Assembly (NCBI GenBank): GCA_964646415.1
Contig: CAZYEL010000028.1
Span: 1-10,021, forward strand
Direction: 5' to 3'
DNA from: VGJV01 sp964646415
GTDB taxonomy: Bacteria; Patescibacteriota; Minisyncoccia; UBA6257; 2-01-FULL-56-20
Length of the DNA: 10,021 nucleotides
Shown: positions 1-5,333 of the stretch, piece after piece
Layout of the letters: the number at the start of each line of letters is the position of its first letter
Position numbering within the stretch: the first letter of the stretch is position 1
Made by a program: the position numbers and the translations under genes
Notes under the pieces: generated by a model
What the model was told of the DNA's origin: nothing
Databases searched by the model: none
Seen by the model: the letters and a program-made list of their open reading frames with translations, nothing else

Positions 1-161
1 TTTTGGGCAATTTCCAAAGCTTTATAGTTTTTTACATACACGCGTGTCCCGCCCACCTGGTTCGGCGCATAAGCGGGAGTTTTCTTCCCCTGGAGAAGAA
101 CCGCGATTTCGGAGGCAAGCCGCCCCAAACGCCGGTCTTTGGCGTCAATGTGATAATCCAT
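1..161 (-). CDS. rplM: 50S ribosomal protein L13 (uL13), partial, C-terminal part outside window
   Basis: The first 53 codons are visible; the gene runs off the low-coordinate edge. The N-terminal residues include HIDAKDRRLGRLASEIAVLL followed by QGKK and a YAPN turn, which is the L13 signature (the E. coli counterpart reads VIDAKGKTLGRLAS near residue 18, so this protein has a shorter N-terminal arm). L13 is an early-assembly protein of the large subunit that binds 23S rRNA. The ATG at 159-161 is the only start in reach, and no Shine-Dalgarno sequence precedes it: the start lies directly against the end of a palindromic intergenic element. It is the last gene of the visible ribosomal cluster; rpsI would be the expected next gene, but it is not in view. 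Confidence 0.92.
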   Translation of the reverse strand, partial: MDYHIDAKDRRLGRLASEIAVLLQGKKTPAYAPNQVGGTRVYVKNYKALEIAQ

Positions 162-262
162 AGAAGTATTCGCGAATAACGCAAATTTTAATTCAATAAT
201 GCGAATAAAGCAAGCTCATTCGCGTTATTTGCCTCAATTCGCATTATTCGCGATTACTCCTA
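162..262 (-). repeat. Intergenic palindromic element, copy A (rplQ-rplM gap)
   Basis: This fills the whole gap from the rplQ stop codon to the rplM start codon. On the coding strand it begins with TAGGAGTAATCGC, where the first three bases are the rplQ stop, and it ends with a TTATTCGCGAATACTTCT block directly before the rplM ATG. It holds two units of the form AATAAYGCRAA and two inverted units (TTCGCRTTATT), so the transcript can fold into one long imperfect hairpin. The apex is GAATGAGC facing GCTTTATTC. It aligns nearly end to end with the copies at 614-705 and 3236-3336. Its terminal CTTCT departs from the ACTCC end seen in copy B. Confidence 0.85.
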
Positions 263-613
263 TACAAATTCAATTGTGGCGAGACGCGAACCGTCCCGCT
301 TGCGGCTTTTTGCGAGCTTCGTAATGCGAAGATATCCGCCGTTGCGGTCTTTGTATTTCGTCCCCAGCTCTCCGCACAATTTCCTGACAATAATCTTGTT
401 GTGTACGCGCCGGAAAAGGAGCCGCCGCGCCGCGAGGTCTCCCGCTTTCGCAATGGTCACCAACCGCTCCACAACCGGGCGGATAGCCTTTGCCCGCGTA
501 TCGGTCGTTTCGATTTTTCCCGTACGAATAAGATCATTCGCAAGGTTTCGTATGAACGCCCGCCGCGGCCCGCGCAGGCGATGAAACTTTTTTCCTTTCT
601 TTAAATGCCTCAT
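260..613 (-). CDS. rplQ: 50S ribosomal protein L17 (bL17)
   Basis: The protein has 117 residues against 127 in E. coli. It opens with MRHLKKGKKFHRLRGPRRAF, the classic L17 start (E. coli: [20 protein letters not shown]), followed by the helical region RNLANDLIRTGKIETTDTRA near residues 22-41 and a C-terminal YLRITKL block. L17 is a bacterial large-subunit protein near the exit tunnel. It follows rpoA, as in the alpha operon of most bacteria. A 90-100 bp palindromic element lies on each side: the start codon abuts one, and the stop codon TAG is the first triplet of the other. No Shine-Dalgarno sequence is seen. The function call is secure. Confidence 0.97.
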   Translation of the reverse strand: MRHLKKGKKFHRLRGPRRAFIRNLANDLIRTGKIETTDTRAKAIRPVVERLVTIAKAGDLAARRLLFRRVHNKIIVRKLCGELGTKYKDRNGGYLRITKLAKSRKRDGSRLATIEFV

Positions 614-705
614 ATGGAGTGTTCGCGAATAATGCTAATTTGATTCCAATAATGCGAAACCATTTGCGTTATTTGCCTTGGTTCGCGTTATTAGCGATTA
701 CTCCC
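614..705 (-). repeat. Intergenic palindromic element, copy B (rpoA-rplQ gap)
   Basis: This is the cleanest copy of the element. On the coding strand it starts GGGGAGTAATCGCTAATAAC and ends TTATTCGCGAACACTCC just before AT and the rplQ ATG. The ends GGAGT and ACTCC are inverted repeats, and the arms pair over roughly 45 bases with mismatches. The TAA that stops rpoA (698-700) is part of the element itself, in the GGAGTAATCGC block. Copy B is about 7 bases shorter than copies A and C at the hairpin apex. Confidence 0.87.
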
Positions 706-1477
706 CTTTCGTTTTCTTCATTTTCTTTTTCGCAGATTTCGCTTCTTTGGGTTCCACGGCCGGCGCTTCAAATTTCTGCACGACAACCGACTCCGAAATC
801 TTTTCAAAGTGGTCTCTCATAATTTGCACCGCCTGCGCAAGCGCAGAGGAAGGACTCACGGAGCCGTCGGTATCAATCTCAAGCCGGAGGCGGTTATAAT
901 CCGTCCGCTCCCCCACCCGCATGTTGTCTACCGTATAATTCACGCGCAGGACAGGCGTAAAAATTGCATCCACCGCGATGGTACCGATGGGAAGCCTTCC
1001 CTGGGCTTTTCTCGCTTCCACCGGAGAATACCCGAGTCCCCGTTCCACTTTAAGCTCAATATCGATTTCGGCATCTTTCGCGGTAAGGTGCGCGATAATC
1101 TCTTCCGGATTCATAAGTTCCACCTCGGCGTCCGCCTGAATGTCCGCCGCAGTCACCGTCTTTTCCCCTTTCACTTTAAGCGCGAGCACATGGGGCTCGT
1201 CGGTATGCATACGGAAACGAAGCCGCTTGAAATTCAATAAAAGCTCAACGAGGTCCTCCTGCACCCCCGGCAGCGTGGAAAACTCATGCGGCGCGTTCTT
1301 GACCTTAAACTCGGTGATTGCCGCTCCCTGAAGAGACGACAACAGCGTACGCCGGAACGAATTGCCTACCGTCATGCCATATCCCGCAAACAACCCCTCA
1401 ATTTCAAAAACCCCCCGCTTCGCTTCCTCGGAAATGGTCTTTACCACTATCGCCGAATGCAATTGCAGTGCGTCCAT
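698..1477 (-). CDS. rpoA: DNA-directed RNA polymerase subunit alpha, lacking the C-terminal domain
   Basis: The alpha subunit dimerises and seeds assembly of RNA polymerase. At 259 residues it is about 70 shorter than the E. coli protein (329). The N-terminal domain is complete: the dimerisation helix GNSFRRTLLSSLQGAAITEF near residues 38-57, the LLNFKRLRFRM block, RLPIGTIAVDAIFTPVLRVN and YNRLRLEIDTDG. After about residue 232 there is only a short Lys/Ala-rich tail ending KKKMKKTKGE. The helix-hairpin-helix C-terminal domain that binds UP elements and activators is missing. I see no frameshifted remnant of it, because the stop codon runs straight into the intergenic repeat. The start at 1477 gives the expected MDALQLHSAIVV opening; no Shine-Dalgarno sequence is visible. 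Confidence 0.97.
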   Translation of the reverse strand: MDALQLHSAIVVKTISEEAKRGVFEIEGLFAGYGMTVGNSFRRTLLSSLQGAAITEFKVKNAPHEFSTLPGVQEDLVELLLNFKRLRFRMHTDEPHVLALKVKGEKTVTAADIQADAEVELMNPEEIIAHLTAKDAEIDIELKVERGLGYSPVEARKAQGRLPIGTIAVDAIFTPVLRVNYTVDNMRVGERTDYNRLRLEIDTDGSVSPSSALAQAVQIMRDHFEKISESVVVQKFEAPAVEPKEAKSAKKKMKKTKGE

Positions 1478-1483
1478 AGTATG

Positions 1484-1546
1484 TAACTTATGACTTATAA
1501 CTCATAACTAATAACGTGCGACTTTTGACCAATGACTGAACTTATA
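1484..1546. repeat. Degenerate 7-bp tandem array in the rpsD-rpoA gap, arm 1
   Basis: Read on the plus strand, eight consecutive 7-bp blocks from 1484 to 1539 follow a T-A/G-A-C pattern (for example TAACTTA, TGACTTA, TAACTCA, TAACTAA, and later TGACCAA and TGACTGA). A further ACTTATA lies at 1540-1546. The 7-bp phase is kept although the bases drift. The array lies directly upstream of the rpoA start. Confidence 0.7.
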
Positions 1547-1548
1547 AC

Positions 1549-1566
1549 ACAGATATCTTTTTCTGT
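1549..1566. repeat. Small hairpin at the centre of the rpsD-rpoA gap
   Basis: On the plus strand ACAG at 1549-1552 and CTGT at 1563-1566 can pair around an AT-rich loop. AAC and GTT sequences lie further out on the two sides. It separates the two heptad arms, which run in opposite orientations, so the whole gap resembles a large degenerate palindrome. On the minus strand there is no T-run of terminator type after the stem. Confidence 0.4.
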
Positions 1567-1575
1567 CATGTTTCC

Positions 1576-1603
1576 AGTTATAAGTTATTGGTTGTCGGTT
1601 GAT
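1576..1603. repeat. Degenerate 7-bp tandem array in the rpsD-rpoA gap, arm 2 (inverted)
   Basis: Four 7-bp blocks (AGTTATA, AGTTATT, GGTTGTC, GGTTGAT) run back to back on the plus strand. They are the reverse complement of the unit in arm 1, giving TAACTTA-like units on the coding strand. The array ends one base before the rpsD stop codon triplet (1605-1607). Confidence 0.65.
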
Positions 1604-1604
1604 G

Positions 1605-2225
1605 TCATTTGCTGAACGCCTCCACGAGGAGCTTCACTTCAAAAGGCGGCTCGATATCTTGAGGAATTGAAAGCACTTTCGCCTCCAATTTTTCCCGGTC
1701 GAGCGAAATCCATGCCGGTACTTCGTATTGCCACTGCGGGTCGCGAAGGTGGCGGAAAAGCGCCCGCGGCTTTGAAGCGTCTTTCACGGCTATCGCATTA
1801 CCCACCCGCACAAGAAACCCCGGTGAACGGACAATTCTTCCGTTCACGGTAATGTGCCCGTGCACAAGCATCTGCCGTCCCATTATTCTCGACTGTGCAA
1901 TCCCCGCACGGAAAAGAACATTATCCAGGCGCCGCTCAAGCAATTCAAGAATCTTCTGCGCGGTAGAGCCGCGCGCCTGGCGCGCCTCCTCAAAAAGAGC
2001 CCGTAAATTCCGTTCATCGAGCCCGTAACTTATTTTGAATTTCTGCTTTTCTTTGAGCTGCAAGCCGAATTCCGACAGCGCACGAGGACGCTTCTTCGAA
2101 GACCCGTGCATGCCCGGCCGATACGGCTTCCGTACAAGGGCGCACTTGGGCGAAGCGCACCGATGCGCCTTTAGCTGGAGATGCTCTCCGAGCGCCCGCT
2201 CCTTTTTTTCTTTGGGACCCATCAT
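1605..2225 (-). CDS. rpsD: 30S ribosomal protein S4 (uS4)
   Basis: This is a 206-residue primary 16S rRNA-binding protein of the small subunit, the same length as E. coli S4. The N-terminal part carries CASPKC (C23, C28) and RPYRPGMHG-like residues (here KPYRPGMHG). The S4 RNA-binding domain follows from about residue 96 with LERRLDNVLFRAG and QMLVHGHITVNGRIV, and the C-terminal PFEVKLLVEAFSK is typical. In zinc-binding S4 proteins four Cys residues are used, two of them before this point; here GPKEKKERALG replaces that segment, so only half of the motif is present. Two ATG codons are adjacent (2223-2225 and 2220-2222); either could be used. It ends with TGA. No Shine-Dalgarno sequence: the 28 bp before the start region are heptad repeats. 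Confidence 0.97.
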   Translation of the reverse strand: MMGPKEKKERALGEHLQLKAHRCASPKCALVRKPYRPGMHGSSKKRPRALSEFGLQLKEKQKFKISYGLDERNLRALFEEARQARGSTAQKILELLERRLDNVLFRAGIAQSRIMGRQMLVHGHITVNGRIVRSPGFLVRVGNAIAVKDASKPRALFRHLRDPQWQYEVPAWISLDREKLEAKVLSIPQDIEPPFEVKLLVEAFSK

Positions 2226-2228
2226 GGG

Positions 2229-2256
2229 TAGGTTATAGGTTAAAGGTTTTAGGTTA
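2229..2256. repeat. 7-bp tandem repeat, four units, in the rpsK-rpsD gap
   Basis: Three exact copies of TAGGTTA (2229-2235, 2236-2242, 2250-2256) and one variant AAGGTTT (2243-2249) stand in perfect 7-bp phase. On the coding strand the unit is TAACCTA. The array occupies 28 of the 35 bases between the rpsK stop and the rpsD start, the place where a Shine-Dalgarno sequence would be expected. Confidence 0.85.
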
Positions 2257-2260
2257 CAAG

Positions 2261-2731
2261 CTAGACGCGGCGGATTTTCGGGGGGCGAGGACCGTTATGG
2301 GGAACCGGCGTCACATCCTTAATGGAAACAATATTGCATCCGTGATTAATGAGCGAACGCACCGCAGAATCCCGGCCGGAGCCGACTCCCTTCACGATCA
2401 CCTCCAAAGATGCAGGCCATGCGGATTTAAGCTTCTCCCCGATCGCCGCAATCACCTTTGAAGACGCGAAAGGCGTCGCTTTCTTCGGACCCGCAAACCC
2501 CAGCGCTCCCGCCGAAGCCCATGCGACCACATTCCCCGCGCCATCGGTCACCGTAACCGTCGTATTGTTATACGAGGCGTTGATATACACCCGTCCGCGC
2601 TCAAGCCCCTTCGCTTTCTTTTCGAGCTTCGCGGGAACCACCGCGTCTTTCGGAGTTTCCGCGGCAGCGTTAACCACCTTCGGTTTCCCCGCCTCTTCCG
2701 GGGCCTGTGTGTTTACTTTGGTTTTACCCAT
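2261..2731 (-). CDS. rpsK: 30S ribosomal protein S11 (uS11) with long N-terminal extension
   Basis: S11 lines the platform of the small subunit near the E site. The core from about residue 45 (GRVYINASYNNTTVTVTDGAGNVVAWASAGALGF) through TPFASSKVIA, VKGVGSGRDSAVRSL and the C-terminal DVTPVPHNGPRPPKIRRV matches the family closely. The total of 156 residues exceeds the 129 of E. coli because the first 44 or so residues form a Lys/Ala/Pro/Glu-rich, low-complexity tail without the usual short basic opening. The ATG at 2731 lies four bases after the rpsM stop, which fits this start; an internal start is less likely, as no other ATG occurs before the core. Ends with TAG. Confidence 0.97.
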   Translation of the reverse strand: MGKTKVNTQAPEEAGKPKVVNAAAETPKDAVVPAKLEKKAKGLERGRVYINASYNNTTVTVTDGAGNVVAWASAGALGFAGPKKATPFASSKVIAAIGEKLKSAWPASLEVIVKGVGSGRDSAVRSLINHGCNIVSIKDVTPVPHNGPRPPKIRRV

Positions 2732-2735
2732 GATA

Positions 2736-3119
2736 TTACTTCAGGTCAACTTTCCGTTTTCCGCTTCCCGCCGTTTTCCGGACATTGCCGCGTACTGTGC
2801 GCGAATTGGTTTTTGTCCGCTGTCCCCGCACCGGAAGCCGCCGCATATGACGAAGGCCGCGATACGCTTTCAAATTTTTTAACCGCTCAATATTCTGGCG
2901 AATGCGCTGGCGCAGCTCCCCTTCGAGAATATAGTTCTTCTCCGCGAATGTCTGAATCTTGTTTGCTTCTTCGGCAGTAATGTCCTTTGCCCGTTTATTC
3001 ATATCCACTCCCACTTCATTCAAAATGCGGCGGCTCGCCGATCGCCCGATACCGCGCAGATAAGTAAGCGCTATTTCAATGCGCTTATTATCCGGAATAT
3101 TTACGCCAACGATTCTCAT
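2736..3119 (-). CDS. rpsM: 30S ribosomal protein S13 (uS13)
   Basis: The protein has 127 residues (118 in E. coli). It begins MRIVGVNIPDNKRIEIALTY, continues with the helix-hairpin-helix LRGIGRSASRRILNEVGVD near residues 22-40 and ends with the conserved YRGLRHMRRLPVRGQRTKTN and TVRG block that reaches the head of the 30S subunit and contacts tRNA. The start is supported by an AAGGA motif six bases before the ATG, inside the end of rpmJ; this is one of the few clear Shine-Dalgarno sequences in the cluster. It begins 2 bases after rpmJ and ends 4 bases before rpsK, so the three are surely co-transcribed. Confidence 0.98.
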   Translation of the reverse strand: MRIVGVNIPDNKRIEIALTYLRGIGRSASRRILNEVGVDMNKRAKDITAEEANKIQTFAEKNYILEGELRQRIRQNIERLKNLKAYRGLRHMRRLPVRGQRTKTNSRTVRGNVRKTAGSGKRKVDLK

Positions 3120-3121
3120 AA

Positions 3122-3235
3122 TTATCCTTGCCGTTGCTTATGCTTCGGATTCGTACAGGTTACGTAGATTTTCCCCCGACGCTTCACTATTTTGCATTTG
3201 CTGCAAATTTTTTTTACTGAACTTCGTACCTTCAT
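3122..3235 (-). CDS. rpmJ: 50S ribosomal protein L36 (bL36)
   Basis: This is a 37-residue protein beginning MKVRSSVKKICSKCKIVKRR and ending CTNPKHKQRQG. The zinc ligands C11, C14, C27 and H32 form the usual C-x2-C...C-x4-H pattern of bL36. The length (37-38) is standard for the family. It stops 2 bases before the rpsM start and sits between infA and rpsM, the conserved location of rpmJ in bacteria. No Shine-Dalgarno sequence: the start is preceded directly by a palindromic element. Confidence 0.96.
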   Translation of the reverse strand: MKVRSSVKKICSKCKIVKRRGKIYVTCTNPKHKQRQG

Positions 3236-3336
3236 AAGAGTGTTCGCGAATAATGCTAATTTCCATCCAATAATGCGAATGGATTCGTGTATTTGCGTTA
3301 TTTGCTTTTGATTCGCGATATTAGCGACTACTCCTA
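3236..3336 (-). repeat. Intergenic palindromic element, copy C (infA-rpmJ gap)
   Basis: On the coding strand it opens with TAGGAGTAGTCGCTAATATC, where TAG is the infA stop, and closes with TTATTCGCGAACACTCTT directly before the rpmJ ATG. It shares the four AATAAYGCRAA-type units (two direct, two inverted) with copies A and B, and the block GCATTATTCGCGAACACTC is identical in copies B and C. The apex sequence between the arms differs from those of the other two copies. Confidence 0.86.
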
Positions 3337-3540
3337 CAACCTTCTGACGATTCTTCCCCTCCTGCCGTCAGGACCCAACTCGACCAATACCTTATCTCCC
3401 GGGAGCACCCGTATGCGGTGCAACTTCATTTTTCCCGCAAGATAGCCAAGCACCTCTTTGCCGCCTTCCCGTAACTCAACACGAAACGTGAGGCCTGGCA
3501 AGGCCTCTTTCACTATTCCTTCAACTGCCTGGTTCTCCAT
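3334..3540 (-). CDS. infA: Translation initiation factor IF-1
   Basis: IF-1 binds the A site of the 30S subunit during initiation. The 68-residue OB-fold protein reads MENQAVEGIVKEALPGLTFR, then VELREGGKEVLGYLAGKMKLHRIRVLPGD in two parts, and ends with the conserved basic GRIVRRL. The E. coli protein has 72 residues with the same strand order (EGTVLETLPNTMFRVELENG, GKMRKNYIRILTGD). I chose the ATG at 3538-3540 because it matches the family start; an in-frame upstream ATG at 3615 would add 25 unrelated residues and would remove the apparent promoter and leader. It ends with TAG, which is also the first triplet of a palindromic element. rpmJ follows, as expected. Confidence 0.95.
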   Translation of the reverse strand: MENQAVEGIVKEALPGLTFRVELREGGKEVLGYLAGKMKLHRIRVLPGDKVLVELGPDGRRGRIVRRL

Positions 3541-3552
3541 GTACGAAAAAGT

Positions 3553-3566
3553 GCTGCCTTCGCAGC
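3553..3566 (-). promoter_or_regulatory. Hairpin in the infA leader
   Basis: GCTGC and GCAGC pair perfectly around a four-base loop (GAAG on the coding strand), 13 bases before the infA ATG. If transcription begins near 3576, this hairpin lies in the leader RNA and could affect translation. It has no T-run and so is not a terminator. Confidence 0.4.
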
Positions 3567-3572
3567 CCGTGT

Positions 3573-3611
3573 ATTGTAAGGGATTATATAAGGAAACGCA
3601 AGGGGGCCAAA
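3573..3611 (-). promoter_or_regulatory. Candidate promoter upstream of infA and the ribosomal cluster
   Basis: On the minus strand a perfect TATAAT (3583-3588 on the plus-strand numbering) is preceded after 16 bases by TTGGCC (3605-3610), a 4/6 match to the -35 consensus. A second candidate, TACAAT (3573-3578) with TTGCGT 17 bases upstream, overlaps it. The gap between the 540-residue gene and infA is 76 bases, enough for an internal promoter. This is inferred from sequence only. Confidence 0.5.
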
Positions 3612-3616
3612 ACAAG

Positions 3617-5239
3617 CTATTCCACGGCTATGGTTATACGCCGCGCATCCGAAGGAACCTCCTGCACCCAAAACGGCCAGAACGATATCTTGCCCTCGGC
3701 AAGACCCTGGATGTGCCCGATAGCAGTCCGCGCATCACGAACTCCCAACCCCGCAATTGAAGCCCGGAAATCCTCGCTTGAAAATATGGGGGCGAGGACT
3801 CCACGGGCATTCACGGTAACCGCCGCACGGCGCGCCGCGCCGTCGAATATTCCCGCCTTCGCGTCAAGCGTGAGTGTTCGAAACATAAGATTTTTGGCGC
3901 CCCGGTCAACTTCCGCATATTCCCGCAACAATCCTTTGAGGTCGTCCTCACGGAACCCCGGAGCAGTGAGTACGGCCTCGCCGAACACGTTGAAGTTCCC
4001 GCTCGCGTCCGTACTCGTGTTCGCCGCAATCTTCTTCACGGTAATCGCCACGCCTCCCTCCGCCACCATAAAGCCCTCCGGCTTCGTGGTCTCGAAAAGA
4101 TTTTCCAAGCTCGCCTTCAAAATTTCCGCCGTCCTCGTTTTTGCGGTTTCAACATCCTTCGGAGTAGCCACTTTTTTCACGCCGATGTAGCCGCCTTTGG
4201 CACCTCCGGGAAGAGCCCCGTAGAAACCGTTGAACTTGGGACTTCCGCGAAATGCGGGAATGGTCAGTTTCGCGAGAGGCCCCACGTTATATTCTTCCCC
4301 CGGATTGTCCGCGATAATTGGGACCGTTGTGCTCGCCGGCGTGATGGCGCCGTTGCGCACCAAAGCGCCCGGTACCACCACTTTATCCGCGAGCCGGAAA
4401 ATCTTTCCGTCCTGCGCCACGAAACGAGTTGTCGCGACAAGCGTCTGCGGAGTGGAACTATAGGAGTTATATATCACAATCGTCCCACGCGCGGATTCCT
4501 TCACGCTCTCGGCGCCTGTTCCGGGAAAAGATTGAGTAAGATTGCGATTCAAAGAAAAAATTTGTGCCGGAAGCACTTTCTGCGCAGCGTCCACCTTCAA
4601 GGCAGCCGCATCCGCAATGAACACCCCCTGATAGTTCCACGGAATGGTTTCGAGGCGCACCGACACGGACGCCGAACTAAAGAACGCACCCACCACCCAC
4701 ACGCCACCCACTACGATGATCACGATAAGCGCGGCGATAAGGAATCCCCGTAAACGATGCCCGGAGGAACGGGAAAGCTGTTCCGAAGAACGCCTGCGGG
4801 ATTGGGGACGGATAGTTACTTCTTCTTCCTCGCCGGACTCCTCCTCATCCGATAAGGACGAACTGTCTTCCGTTTGCTCTTCCAAAACAATATCCTTCGC
4901 CCTAACGGACGCACGGAAGTGGCGGGAAGGCGGCTCTTCGGTCGTCTCCCGCATGCGCGGCACGATGTCCTGCAAACCCGACACGCGCCCCAAAAACGGG
5001 TGGGATGAAGCGATGCCTGCGAGTTTCGCGAACGCCAGCACTTCGTCGTCCACCGACTCAACCACAAGATGTTTCCCTGATTTCTCCGCTTCCCGATGGA
5101 GCAGATGCAAGTTATTCAAAGACGAACCTACCTTAGACTGCTTCGGGATAACAAGCGTTACCTCCCGCTCCATGGTTCCCAAAAGCTTGTGGGCCACCGA
5201 AGAAACCGTCTCAATCTTAGTGACAATAATTTTTTTCAT
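3617..5239 (-). CDS. Single-pass membrane protein with probable baseplate J-like extracellular region
   Basis: This 540-residue protein has three parts. Residues 1-95 form a predicted alpha/beta cytoplasmic domain (VTLVIPKQSKVGSSLNNLHL, then HLVVESVDDEVLAFAKLAGI). Residues 96-163 are a linker with a very acidic run (DEEESGEEEE, 131-140) followed by a basic stretch rich in Arg and Ser. Residues 165-187 are a transmembrane helix (FLIAALIVIIVVGGVWVVGAFF). The rest should lie outside the cell, by the positive-inside rule. Around residues 250-325 the pattern GTIVIYNSYSSTPQTLVA, TRFVAQDGKIFRL, VVPG and DNPGEEYNVGP resembles the baseplate J-like proteins annotated in Patescibacteria. The role is unknown; a cell-envelope or surface-appendage function is a guess. 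It lies between alaS and infA. No Shine-Dalgarno sequence precedes the ATG. Confidence 0.85.
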   Translation of the reverse strand: MKKIIVTKIETVSSVAHKLLGTMEREVTLVIPKQSKVGSSLNNLHLLHREAEKSGKHLVVESVDDEVLAFAKLAGIASSHPFLGRVSGLQDIVPRMRETTEEPPSRHFRASVRAKDIVLEEQTEDSSSLSDEEESGEEEEVTIRPQSRRRSSEQLSRSSGHRLRGFLIAALIVIIVVGGVWVVGAFFSSASVSVRLETIPWNYQGVFIADAAALKVDAAQKVLPAQIFSLNRNLTQSFPGTGAESVKESARGTIVIYNSYSSTPQTLVATTRFVAQDGKIFRLADKVVVPGALVRNGAITPASTTVPIIADNPGEEYNVGPLAKLTIPAFRGSPKFNGFYGALPGGAKGGYIGVKKVATPKDVETAKTRTAEILKASLENLFETTKPEGFMVAEGGVAITVKKIAANTSTDASGNFNVFGEAVLTAPGFREDDLKGLLREYAEVDRGAKNLMFRTLTLDAKAGIFDGAARRAAVTVNARGVLAPIFSSEDFRASIAGLGVRDARTAIGHIQGLAEGKISFWPFWVQEVPSDARRITIAVE

Positions 5240-5287
5240 AGAAACAAATTGCGCGCGTCAAACACTTATACTTCTCATTGTAAGACT

Positions 5288-5313
5288 AAAACACTCCGAA
5301 TGAAACACCGGAG
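5288..5313 (-). terminator. Possible weak terminator after alaS
   Basis: CTCCG and CGGAG (5294-5298 and 5309-5313 on the plus strand) pair around a 10-base loop and are followed on the minus strand by TGTTTTAG. The stem is short and the T-tract is broken, so this may be only a partial terminator between alaS and the membrane protein gene. Confidence 0.35.
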
Positions 5314-5333
5314 AACTGTGTATAAAGCGAAGT

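Noticed and set aside
162..3336. CRISPR array as an explanation for the three similar elements
   Set aside because: The copies are palindromic, separated by whole genes and lack regular spacers.
3541..3615. Upstream in-frame start that would lengthen IF-1 by 25 residues
   Set aside because: The added residues do not resemble the IF-1 family, and the DNA there carries promoter-like sequences and a leader hairpin.
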